From the NCBI GenBank assembly GCA_000715685.1, contig KL569415.1:119799-129802 (forward strand): a stretch of DNA of 10,004 bases, in the 5' to 3' direction. Made by a program: the position numbers and the translations under genes. Source of the stretch: Streptomyces lilacinus (GTDB taxonomy: Bacteria; Actinomycetota; Actinomycetes; Streptomycetales; Streptomycetaceae). Shown one piece after another: positions 1 to 6,365 of the stretch (the stretch's first letter is position 1; every line of letters begins with the position of its first letter). The notes under the pieces are model-generated. The model searched no databases. It worked only from the letters and a program-made list of their open reading frames with translations, and was not told the origin of the DNA.

Positions 1-16
1 TGTGTATAAGAGACAG
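1..16 (+). other. Residual Illumina Nextera transposon mosaic-end adapter
   Basis: The first 16 bases are identical to the last 16 bases of the 19-bp Tn5 mosaic end used in Nextera libraries (it ends in TATAAGAGACAG). This is library adapter, not genome. It marks the left edge of a contig or an untrimmed read end, so any reading frame crossing it (for example one starting at position 2) is an artefact. Confidence 0.95.
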
Positions 17-88
17 CGGCAGCACGGTCTCCGGCCGGCCCCGCTCATAATTCGCTTGCCCTGGCCACGGATCAACGCTGCACTGTGG

Positions 89-114
89 CCGGACACCACG
101 CGTTGTGGTGCCGG
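89..114. promoter_or_regulatory. Inverted repeat upstream of the acetyltransferase
   Basis: CCGG-A-CACCAC (89-99) is mirrored by GTGGTG-CCGG (105-114) around a 5-nt centre, giving ten paired positions with one bulged A. It ends 6 nt before the SD sequence GAGGAGG (121-127). It could be a repressor operator or a 5' leader hairpin limiting translation of the downstream gene. The symmetry is seen directly; the regulatory role is inferred. Confidence 0.4.
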
Positions 115-138
115 TATTTCGAGGAGGCAGCGGCGGCA

Positions 139-1368
139 ATGGAGATTCGTTGCACGACCGATGAGGACGTTGACGTCTTCGTCGACACAGTCCATGCCGC
201 GTTCGGGCGCTTCCCGGAAACCCCGATCGAGGGCGGCGGGCTCTGGTGGTCGGCGCTCGAAACGGACCGCTGCCTGCTCGCCCTGACGGCGGACGGGCGG
301 CCCGTCGGCACCGCCGCCGCGCACTCCTTCGAGCTCACCCTGCCCGGTGAGACCCTCGTCCCGGTCTCCGGGGTGACCGCCGTCGGCGTCCTGCCCTCGC
401 ATCGGCGCCAGGGCGTGCTCAGCGCGATGATGCGGCATCAGCTCGCCGAGCTGCGGGCCCGCGGGGAGTTCCTCTCCGTGCTGCTGGCCTCCGAGGCCCC
501 GATCTACGGCAGGTTCGGCTACGGACCGGCGACCTACACGACGCGGCTGACGGTGCCACGCCACCAGGCCGCCCTGGCCGTTCCCCGGGGGCGCGCACTG
601 GCCGACGCACCGGCGACCGGCTCGGACACCGGCTCGGTCGAGGTCCTGCGTCGTGCCGAGTGCGGCGAGATCCTCGAAGAGGTCTACGACCGGTATCGCC
701 GCGCCCAGCCCGGCGCGCTGTCCCGCCCGCACCGCTGGTGGGCCTTGCGCGCGGGGCAGCCCCCGATCTCGCCGGCGCCGCGCTACGTCGCCGTCCACCG
801 GGACGCCGACGGCGTCCCGGACGGGTACGCCAGCTACTCGATCGAGTCCGGCACCTTGACGGTCGACGAGACCATAGCCACCGACGACGCGGTCTTCACG
901 GCCCTGGCCCGGTTCGTACTCGGACACGACCTGGTCTCCCAGGTCGTGTTCAAGAACGTCCCGCCCGAGCACCCGCTGCGCTGGCAGTTCGCGGACTTCC
1001 GCGCCGGTGAGGTGAGCTACGACACCGACTGGCTGTGGGTGCGGCTGTTGGACGTCCCAGGTGCTCTGACCGCGCGCGGCTGGTTCATGGACGGCGAGCT
1101 CGTCCTCGACGTCGAGGACCCGTTCCTCGGCGAGCACGGCCGCTACCTGCTGACCGTCCGGGACGGCAAGGCCGACTGCGTCCCGACGGACCGGGAGCCC
1201 GACCTGTCCCTGGACGCGCGCGACCTGGGCTCGATCTACCTCGGCGGCACCGCCCCGAGCACGCTCGTGCGTGCCGGACACATCCGAGCCCACCACTCGG
1301 GCGCGGCCGCCCTCGCCGACGCCCTCTTCCGCGCCGAGCGCTCCCCGCACTGCCTGCACTGGTTCTGA
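139..1368 (+). CDS. Eis-like GNAT family N-acetyltransferase
   Basis: This 409-residue protein is close to the roughly 400-residue length of the Eis family, cytoplasmic acetyl-CoA-dependent N-acetyltransferases whose mycobacterial member acetylates aminoglycosides at several amines. Residues 79-97 hold the acetyl-CoA site (TAVGVLPSHRRQGVLSAMM, with the R-R-Q-G-V loop). Residues 122-129 (IYGRFGYG) match the Eis segment that carries the general-acid tyrosine, here Y123. The chain ends in Phe, as in Eis, where the terminal carboxylate acts as a base. A second GNAT-like region and an SCP2-like C-terminal domain are expected from the family. The ATG at 139 is preferred over the in-frame upstream ATG at 85 because GAGGAGG lies 11 nt upstream and the extra residues look non-coding. 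It stands alone, with a 283-bp gap downstream. The family call is firm; the substrate is unknown. Confidence 0.9.
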   Translation: MEIRCTTDEDVDVFVDTVHAAFGRFPETPIEGGGLWWSALETDRCLLALTADGRPVGTAAAHSFELTLPGETLVPVSGVTAVGVLPSHRRQGVLSAMMRHQLAELRARGEFLSVLLASEAPIYGRFGYGPATYTTRLTVPRHQAALAVPRGRALADAPATGSDTGSVEVLRRAECGEILEEVYDRYRRAQPGALSRPHRWWALRAGQPPISPAPRYVAVHRDADGVPDGYASYSIESGTLTVDETIATDDAVFTALARFVLGHDLVSQVVFKNVPPEHPLRWQFADFRAGEVSYDTDWLWVRLLDVPGALTARGWFMDGELVLDVEDPFLGEHGRYLLTVRDGKADCVPTDREPDLSLDARDLGSIYLGGTAPSTLVRAGHIRAHHSGAAALADALFRAERSPHCLHWF

Positions 1369-1651
1369 CCGCGCGCCCGGCCGACCCGCACACGTCTCGT
1401 TGCTGACTTCTAGCCTCACCCATTCGGGTGCATCGGGGGCGAACCGGGTGCGAGGCGTGGAGTCGCCGGTCGCCTGGACGGGGTGTCCCGGCGCCCCCTC
1501 GACGCATTCGCCCACTGGCGCCGAGCAGGGGTGAACCGCCGGACATGACGGCTGGAATCGGCACCGTACGACCACAAGGCGCCTCCGCTAGAGTGCGAGC
1601 GAGGTTGCATAAACCCCGAATCGGGCGATGTCGTCGACGGAAGGCGGGGCC
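1369..1651. other. Intergenic region with a weak candidate promoter
   Basis: No convincing gene, RNA or repeat is visible between the acetyltransferase and the SDR gene. TAGAGT at 1589-1594 fits the Streptomyces -10 pattern TAGRRT and lies about 57 nt before the chosen SDR start, but the hexamer 17 nt upstream (GTACGA) is a poor -35. There is a short CACCC/GGGTG inverted repeat near 1420, too small to call a terminator. Confidence 0.3.
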
Positions 1652-2383
1652 ATGAAGTTCGCAGTCATCGGCGGAACAGGACTGATCGGGTCACAGGTCG
1701 TGGAGGACCTGAACGCGGCCGGGCACCACGCCGTACCCCACTCCCTGTCCACCGGCGTGGACGTCATCACCGGCCAGGGGGTGGAGGAGGCCGTGACGGG
1801 TGCCGATGTCGTCATCAACCTGACGAACTCCCCGACCTTCGACGACGCCTCGCTCGCATTCTTCCGGACCTCGATGGACAACCTTCTCGCCGCGAGCCGG
1901 AAGGGTGGGGTCCGGCACTTCGTCATCCTCTCGATCGTCGGCGCGGACCGCGTACCCGGCCTGGACTACTACCGGGCCAAGGTGCTGCAGGAGGACATCC
2001 TCAAGGCCGGGCCGGTCCCGTACTCCATCGTGCGCGCCACGCAGTTCATGGAGTTCATGGACGCGACCCTGGCCATGACCACCGACGGCGACACCGTCCG
2101 CCTGCCGCGCACGCCGATCCAGCCGGTCGCCGCCGCGGACGTCGCCCGTGTCGTCGCCGAAGTCGCCACGGGCAGCCCCCTGAACGGCGTCCTCGACATC
2201 GCAGGTCCCGACGTCTACCCTCTTGACGAACTCGGCCGGCTCACCCTGACGGCCAAGGGCGACCGGCGAGCCGTCGTCACCGACGACAGCGCCGGCCTCT
2301 TCGCCGCCGTCCAGGGCGACGCCCTCACCGCCCCGAAGAACGCCCGCATCGCCCCCACCCACTACACGGACTGGCTCTCCTGA
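1652..2383 (+). CDS. SDR family (atypical, NmrA-like) NAD(P)-binding oxidoreductase
   Basis: A 243-residue cytoplasmic protein with a Rossmann fold. The N-terminal strand is followed by the dinucleotide-binding loop GGTGLIG (residues 7-13), an NLT motif after the fourth strand (56-58), and YYRAK at 106-110, which fits the YxxxK catalytic pair of extended or atypical SDRs. The later segment with VRATQFMEF is typical of NmrA-like NAD(P)H-binding proteins, which act as reductases/isomerases or redox sensors. The ATG at 1652 is chosen because GGAAGG lies 7 nt upstream (1639-1644) and the protein then starts directly on the first Rossmann strand. An in-frame ATG at 1628 would add eight residues lying over that SD. 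Its substrate is not predictable, and it shows no operon link to its neighbours. Confidence 0.88.
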   Translation: MKFAVIGGTGLIGSQVVEDLNAAGHHAVPHSLSTGVDVITGQGVEEAVTGADVVINLTNSPTFDDASLAFFRTSMDNLLAASRKGGVRHFVILSIVGADRVPGLDYYRAKVLQEDILKAGPVPYSIVRATQFMEFMDATLAMTTDGDTVRLPRTPIQPVAAADVARVVAEVATGSPLNGVLDIAGPDVYPLDELGRLTLTAKGDRRAVVTDDSAGLFAAVQGDALTAPKNARIAPTHYTDWLS

Positions 2384-2602
2384 CGGGCCCAGCGGGTTCG
2401 GTTTCCCGAGCTCCCGAGCTCCTGAGCCGGGGGCCGGTCGCGATCGATCGCCGTGGGCCGCCCGCCGCCATTGCCTGCTGAGGGCGTCCTAGGGATCCGG
2501 GGATCCGGTCAGGCCGGTTTCCCGCTTGTGCGGTCCCGGCCCCACGGGAACGCTGTTGGCCCTCACCCCTGGCATATGCATGCCTTCGAGGAGGGAACAG
2601 CC
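2384..2602. other. Intergenic region before the repeat-rich secreted protein
   Basis: This 219-bp stretch contains two tandem GAGCTC units near 2409-2422, a doubled GGATCCGG motif near 2494-2508, and a small GGCAT/ATGCC inverted repeat at 2571-2584. The frame of the following gene is open back to 2453, but residues upstream of 2603 have no signal-peptide character. No clear promoter hexamers were found. Confidence 0.3.
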
Positions 2603-3622
2603 ATGCCCTTCAGACACACCGCCGTCGGCGCGCTCGTCACAGGTCTCGTACTCGTAGCCGCGCCCACGCTCCCGGCCGCGACCGCCGCGGCTCTCCCGCC
2701 CGGCTGCACCAGCGGCGCCCTGCCGGCCGGCGGCGTCCACCTCGTGTGCACCCGGGGCGTCCCCGCCGGTACGACACTCAGCGGCACCGACCGGGCGGAC
2801 ATCATCGAGGTCAGGGGCGGCGACGACGTCAGTGGCCACCTGGCCGGCGTGATCAACGGCCTCGGCGGGGACGACGTCGTCATCGTCGACAAAATCCTCT
2901 CCAGCGGCAGCGGAAGAAACATCCGCGGGTCCGTCGACGGCGGTGACGGCGACGACAAGATCACCGTGACCGACATGGACAAGTTCAGCGTCCAGGGCAC
3001 CATTCACGGTGGTGCGGGCAACGACACCATCACCACCGGCGAGGTGTCCTATCTGGGGGGCATCGACGGTGGTGCCGGGAACGATGTGATCACCACCGGC
3101 GACGTGTACAGCAGCACGATCGACGGCGGAGACGGCAACGACATCCTCCGCCTCGCCGCCTTCCGCGTACCCGGATATGACAAGGCGAGCCGTCTCGACG
3201 GCGGAGGCGGCAACGACACCATCACGGTCGGGAAGCTGGCCGGCCCCCTCCATGGCGGCCCCGGTGCGGACGAGATCACCGTGGGCGGGACAACCCCCAT
3301 AGAATCCCGCCTCCCCAAGCCCGCCACCGTTTACGGGGACGAAGGCGATGACGTCATCCGCGTCGGGGCGATCGGCGCGGGCGACGGGGCGCGCGCCACC
3401 TACGTCAGCGGGGGCACCGGAGCCGACCTCATCGAGGTGCCGTCCGCCGGGCAGGACGGATACGCCACGGTCTCCGGGGACGACGACGATGACGTCATCC
3501 AGGGACCGGGCGCCACGCCGGTCGTCCTCGGCCCGTACGGGACCGTCGACGGCGGCGAGGGCGACAACACCTGCCGCACCGACAACAACGCGGGCGGCAC
3601 GGTCACCAACTGCCGGAGCTAG
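2603..3622 (+). CDS. Secreted protein with RTX-like calcium-binding repeats
   Basis: A 339-residue protein with a Sec signal peptide: MPFRHTAV, a hydrophobic stretch (about 9-22), then small residues, with likely cleavage near A28-A30. The rest carries about eleven repeats of the form G-G-x-G-(N/D)-D-x-I/V-x (for example GGAGNDTITT, GGDGNDILRL, GGTGADLIEV). This is the RTX/haemolysin-type calcium-binding pattern that folds as a parallel beta-roll when calcium is bound. The repeats are spaced by roughly 15-30 residues rather than in strict tandem. Four cysteines flank the repeat domain (C35, C49, C324, C337) and could form capping disulfides. The ATG at 2603 is chosen because GAGGAGGGA (2588-2596) lies 6 nt upstream and a signal peptide follows directly. 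No protease, lipase or other enzyme domain is visible, so it is probably a structural or calcium-binding extracellular protein. The secretion call is solid; the function is unknown. Confidence 0.85.
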   Translation: MPFRHTAVGALVTGLVLVAAPTLPAATAAALPPGCTSGALPAGGVHLVCTRGVPAGTTLSGTDRADIIEVRGGDDVSGHLAGVINGLGGDDVVIVDKILSSGSGRNIRGSVDGGDGDDKITVTDMDKFSVQGTIHGGAGNDTITTGEVSYLGGIDGGAGNDVITTGDVYSSTIDGGDGNDILRLAAFRVPGYDKASRLDGGGGNDTITVGKLAGPLHGGPGADEITVGGTTPIESRLPKPATVYGDEGDDVIRVGAIGAGDGARATYVSGGTGADLIEVPSAGQDGYATVSGDDDDDVIQGPGATPVVLGPYGTVDGGEGDNTCRTDNNAGGTVTNCRS

Positions 3623-3658
3623 GCCGTTTCTTGCGGATCATCTGATCGTTGGTCTTGG

Positions 3659-3883
3659 GTGCCGTTGACTGATGCCCGGTGGGCCAGGATCGAGCCGTTG
3701 CTGCCGGACCGGGCACCAAAGCGTGGTGGTCGGTGGCGGGATCACCGTGAGGTGATCGATGCGATCGCGTGGAAGTACCGGACAGGCTGCCCATGGCAGG
3801 ACCTGCCCGGGCGCTACGGCTCGTGGAAGGGTGCCGACACCCGGCTGCGGAACTGGGCGGTCGACGGCACCTGGGAGAAAGTG
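3659..3883 (+). pseudogene. Truncated IS5/IS4-type transposase (N-terminal fragment)
   Basis: Reading from a GTG, residues 1-75 match the N-terminal DNA-binding domain (DUF4096 type) of IS5-group transposases, including LTDARWARIEPLLPDR, GGRWRDHREVIDAIAWKYR, and WAVDGTWEKV. In complete elements the frame continues into the DDE catalytic core, with motifs such as VDSTIVRAHQHAAG. None of that is present here: homology stops at about 3883 and the frame runs into unrelated sequence. It starts 36 bp after the stop of the RTX-like gene. A GATCA/TGATC inverted repeat lies just upstream at 3636-3647, but I could not identify terminal inverted repeats or a target duplication. It is a dead insertion-sequence remnant. 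Confidence 0.8.
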
Positions 3884-4039
3884 TCCGTCCCCCACACGGA
3901 AGAGCTGCCCGCCCCCCCCGCTCCGCCCACAAACGCATCGCCCGCTCCGGGGAGAGAGAAGCCCACCCGCACCATCCGGTTCGTCACCCTGCGGCACAAC
4001 CTTCGCCGCGATGACCGCGACACCGCAGGCGAGGACCAC

Positions 4040-4207
4040 ATGCGGCGTGTCTACCGGCACCGCTGGTTCATACGCCCTCACCCGACGAACCAGCTCTCCA
4101 CCGGCGAAATCAAGAAGATCTGGCGTGGCCCGTACCCCGTTGTCCCGCCCGGCTGCGGGCACGCGCCGATCCTCGGAGGCGGCCGCTTCAACGTCCTGCG
4201 CCGCTGA
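4040..4207 (+). CDS. Hypothetical small protein, in frame with the transposase remnant
   Basis: A 55-residue ORF beginning MRRVYRHRWF and ending FNVLRR, basic and aromatic, with KKIWRGPYPVVPPGCGHAP in the middle. GAGGA (4031-4035) lies 4 nt before the ATG. About 87% of third codon positions are G or C, which supports coding. The frame is open from the transposase GTG at 3659 through to this stop, so the whole 182-codon stretch could be one chimeric gene. The segment 3884-4039 also has coding-like third positions but no family I recognise. A run of eight C residues at 3912-3919 means that frame continuity depends on that run being correct. I do not recognise the family. Confidence 0.45.
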   Translation: MRRVYRHRWFIRPHPTNQLSTGEIKKIWRGPYPVVPPGCGHAPILGGGRFNVLRR

Positions 4208-4472
4208 AGCGCCGACAGATCGCCGATCTGCCTGTCCGGGGTGCCGTTATCGAACGGCGGACCGGCGAGCGCACGGCTGTGCCGCTGTGCGGAGTAATGA
4301 ACGCTGGCCGGACGCTCCACGCGGGCGTGCAGACCCAGTGTGGGGGCCCTGAGGGTCCTCGGGCGGCCGGCCCGGTACCTCCGGCGTGTCTGCGCTCGAG
4401 AGGTTGCCCCGAGGGCTTCTACGACCGCTCCGGGCGACCATGAGACCAGCCAGAAGATTGGTGTGGCCTGGT
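4208..4472. other. Gene-free convergent intergenic region
   Basis: This separates the plus-strand genes from the 3' end of the minus-strand block. It contains a perfect 15-bp palindrome, CAGATCG-C-CGATCTG (4216-4230), just after the small ORF. No T-run follows it, so it is not a standard terminator. No ORF here has convincing coding character. Confidence 0.4.
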
Positions 4473-4474
4473 CT
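4443..4474 (-). terminator. Possible stem-loop at the end of the minus-strand block
   Basis: AGACCAG (4443-4449) pairs with CTGGTCT (4468-4474). The pairing extends through CCA/TGG with one bulge, and the stem overlaps the stop codon of the repeat protein (4473-4475). No U-rich tail follows on the minus strand, so it may be a transcript-end or stabilising hairpin rather than a classical intrinsic terminator. Confidence 0.3.
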
Positions 4475-5528
4475 ATTGGATTGTGGTGGGTTCCTCCGCC
4501 ATCGTGGTGCCTGGTCGAACGGTCCAGGTTCCACTGCCGGCGGGGGTTTCCACGGAGCGGGACTTGAGGGCTTCGACGTCTACATCAGGTGGCCACTGGG
4601 TGCCGGTCATGGACCAGCGCACGCCATCAAGGCTGATGCCGCGCAGGTCAGCGTTGCGCAGGTTGGATGTCGTGAAGTCGTGAAGGAACCTGTCAACCAG
4701 ATTCATGTCGAGCGCAGACAGGTCCCGGCCGAGCATTTCGCTGAGGGTCTTCTTCACCCCCTTGGTCCAGATGTCCACCAAGTTGAGGATCAAGCCGAGG
4801 GCACGGTCGAGGTCGAGGGAGAGGTTGATGGCGACGGTGCGGGCGACGACGTTTCGGTCGTTGTCGAGGTCGTGGGCGAGCCTGAGGGCGAGGCCGTGGG
4901 CGACGTCGAGGGCACGGGCGAGGGCTCGGGCATGGGGGCGGGCGAGGTCGGCGGTGAGGCTGGGCGCGAGGTCGTTGACGATAAGGCCGTGGGTGAGGTC
5001 GCGGGTGAGGTCGCGAGTGATGAGGTCATGGGCGTCTTCGAGGTCATGGGCGATGACGACGACGAGGTCGCGAGTGCTGGCGAGGTCGCGGGCGTCTTCG
5101 AGGCCATGGGTGAGCGCGCGGATCCGCTCGAGGCTGTGGGTAACGATGCGGTCGAGGGTGCGGACGTGGTCCAACCTGCGGTGTGAACGTGCGACGTCGG
5201 GATGGGCACGCAGTTGCATGCGGGCCTCTGCGCCCACGGACTCCAAGAGTTGCTGGGCGAGGGAAGAATCTGTGGCCGCGGTATTCGGATGCGCTGGAGG
5301 GCGGGGCCCGGGCGGGGCTGTGGAGAGTACTTCGTGCAGGCCGGCTTCGACGTCGAGGACGGTGTCGAGGTTGTCGACCATGGCGTCGGGGCGGGACTGG
5401 AGCAGGACTTCGTGCAGGCCGGCTTTGACGTCGAGGACGGCGTCGAGGTCGTTCATCATGGCGCGCTGCTGGGCGAGCCAGGGGTCTGTGGTGGGGTCGT
5501 ATGCGTCAGTCTCGTGGTGACTGGTCAC
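4473..5528 (-). CDS. Asp-Leu helical-repeat protein with pentapeptide-like C-terminus, sigma-factor partner
   Basis: A 351-residue protein of unknown function. It starts with a GTG overlapping the sigma-factor stop codon by 4 bp (GTGA) and has a strong SD, GGAGGAGGAA (5540-5531), so translation is probably coupled to the sigma factor. Residues 28-42 and 54-68 are near-identical copies of a 15-residue segment (LDxVLDVxAGLHEVL) spaced 26 residues apart. Residues 120-255 are mostly helical with many (R/H)DL triplets at 4-8 residue spacing and no strict heptad. Residues 285-306 (FTTSNLRNADLRGISLDGV, then RWS) resemble pentapeptide repeats, followed by a short tail with SVETPAGSGTWTVRPG. From memory, proteins ending this way commonly neighbour sigma factors in actinomycetes, but no biochemical role is known to me. 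There is no signal peptide or membrane segment, so it is probably cytoplasmic. Candidate roles are sigma regulator or scaffold (inference). Confidence 0.8.
   Translation of the reverse strand: MTSHHETDAYDPTTDPWLAQQRAMMNDLDAVLDVKAGLHEVLLQSRPDAMVDNLDTVLDVEAGLHEVLSTAPPGPRPPAHPNTAATDSSLAQQLLESVGAEARMQLRAHPDVARSHRRLDHVRTLDRIVTHSLERIRALTHGLEDARDLASTRDLVVVIAHDLEDAHDLITRDLTRDLTHGLIVNDLAPSLTADLARPHARALARALDVAHGLALRLAHDLDNDRNVVARTVAINLSLDLDRALGLILNLVDIWTKGVKKTLSEMLGRDLSALDMNLVDRFLHDFTTSNLRNADLRGISLDGVRWSMTGTQWPPDVDVEALKSRSVETPAGSGTWTVRPGTTMAEEPTTIQ
5329..5463 (-). repeat. 78-bp-period tandem duplication inside the repeat protein
   Basis: Bases 5329-5385 recur at 5407-5463 with about 6 differences in 57, a period of 78 bp. 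The period is a multiple of three, so the duplication is in frame and gives the two LDxVLDVxAGLHEVL copies. High DNA identity suggests a recent event. Confidence 0.85.
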
Positions 5529-6097
5529 TGTTCCTCCTCCCCGTGGGCGACGTTTTTGGCGATGGCTTGGCGGGCTTTTTTGAGGCTGGCGCGTACCGCC
5601 TCAGGGGTCATCCCGAGCTGCCCGGCGATCTCCTTGGGCGTGAATTCGCTGATTGTCCAGGCCAGGACTTGGCGTTGTCGGGGCGGTAGCGCTTTCATCT
5701 GTTCCAGCACATCGTGCCGGGCCTCCCATTCCGCCACGGCGTTCGTCCTGAGCAGAGATGTCGGTTCCGGCAGCGGATCGACAGGCTCCTCTCGAACCTC
5801 GGCGAACCGTCGGATGTAGGCGCGCGAGCTGACCGTGTGGACCCATGCCCGGGGTGAACGCAGGTCGTTCCAGCGCCGGTAGGCCACCGTCATGGTGTCC
5901 TGGGCGATGTCCGCGGCTTCCGTCAACGAAGCACCCTGGTTGACCAGGAAGCCGATCAGGCCACGGATGTTCTTGCGATAGAAGTCTGAGAACTCCCCGT
6001 CCACGGCCAGGCGCTCCCGGCTGCGGTGGCCGAGCGCATGGTCCTCGTGCGCGGCTGCCCGGGGATCGGTGCCGTCCGCCGGCTCGCGGGTACTCAT
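5525..6097 (-). CDS. Sigma-70 family RNA polymerase sigma factor, ECF-like
   Basis: A 190-residue protein with sigma region 2 at about 36-98 (FYRKNIRGLIGFLVNQG, AADIAQDTMTVAYRRW, then an RAWVHTVSSRAYIRR helix for -10 recognition) and region 4 at about 130-182 (LPPRQRQVLAWTISEFTPKEIA, then a helix-turn-helix GMTPEAVRASLKKAR). There is no region 3 or 1.1, as in the extracytoplasmic-function group. The ATG at 6097 overlaps the stop of the upstream membrane-protein gene (ATGA), and AGGAGGG lies 5 nt upstream. Its own stop overlaps the next start (GTGA). No zinc-binding ZAS-type anti-sigma factor is adjacent; its partners are the small membrane protein upstream and the repeat protein downstream. 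It probably directs transcription of a small regulon; the inducing signal is unknown. Confidence 0.92.
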   Translation of the reverse strand: MSTREPADGTDPRAAAHEDHALGHRSRERLAVDGEFSDFYRKNIRGLIGFLVNQGASLTEAADIAQDTMTVAYRRWNDLRSPRAWVHTVSSRAYIRRFAEVREEPVDPLPEPTSLLRTNAVAEWEARHDVLEQMKALPPRQRQVLAWTISEFTPKEIAGQLGMTPEAVRASLKKARQAIAKNVAHGEEEQ

Positions 6098-6351
6098 CCT
6101 CGCCCCTCCTGCGTCCCCGTCGAGCCACAGATGATCTCTATTCGCAACCGGTGGCCATCACTGCGCTGCTCGTCGACCTTCATCCGGCTCCCCCCGGGGA
6201 CCGCCTCGATGGTACGGGCGAGGTATTGGCGCTGCTCCCGCTCTTGCTGCGCTCGCCAGCGCAGGCGTAGCCACAGGCTGAGCAGGGCACACACCTGTCC
6301 CACAACGATCGCGACGATGGTGACGGCAGGCGTGGCCGTGTCCACGGTCAT
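6094..6351 (-). CDS. Small single-pass membrane protein upstream of the sigma factor
   Basis: An 85-residue protein with one hydrophobic segment at about residues 9-28 (PAVTIVAIVVGQVCALLSLW), followed by a basic, probably cytoplasmic, helix (RLRWRAQQEREQRQYLAR), then a short C-terminal domain with PGGSRMKVDEQ and LRIEI. The charge pattern predicts an outside N-terminus and inside C-terminus. The ATG at 6351 is chosen because AGAGGGGG (6366-6359) lies 7 nt upstream. An in-frame ATG at 6369 would add six residues and would overlap the stop of the preceding ORF by 4 bp. The stop overlaps the sigma-factor start (ATGA). A membrane protein coupled to a sigma factor could tether or sense for it, but it shows no known anti-sigma motif. 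Function is inferred only from context. Confidence 0.72.
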   Translation of the reverse strand: MTVDTATPAVTIVAIVVGQVCALLSLWLRLRWRAQQEREQRQYLARTIEAVPGGSRMKVDEQRSDGHRLRIEIICGSTGTQEGRG

Positions 6352-6365
6352 CCAGCATCCCCCTC

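Noticed and set aside
2..286. Plus-strand ORF of 94 codons at the left edge
   Set aside because: It starts inside the library adapter, is Arg/Ser-rich, and overlaps the acetyltransferase in another frame.
2489..3253. Minus-strand ORF of 254 codons opposite the RTX-like gene
   Set aside because: A mirror of the GGxGxD codons; no SD and no recognisable motif, while the plus strand has a signal peptide and a good SD.
2800..3600. Possible CRISPR-like regular repeats
   Set aside because: The periodicity comes from short degenerate codons for GGxGND units within one ORF; there are no identical repeats with unique spacers.
4216..4230. Perfect palindrome CAGATCG-C-CGATCTG as a terminator or attachment site
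   Set aside because: The stem has a 1-nt centre and no T-run, and there is no integrase or second copy in the window; kept only as a note in the intergenic entry.
4386..5186. Plus-strand ORF of 266 codons, very rich in Val/Gly/Glu
   Set aside because: It is the complement of the DL-repeat gene. The low-complexity composition follows from the repeated codons, it has no SD, and the opposite strand has the coupled start.
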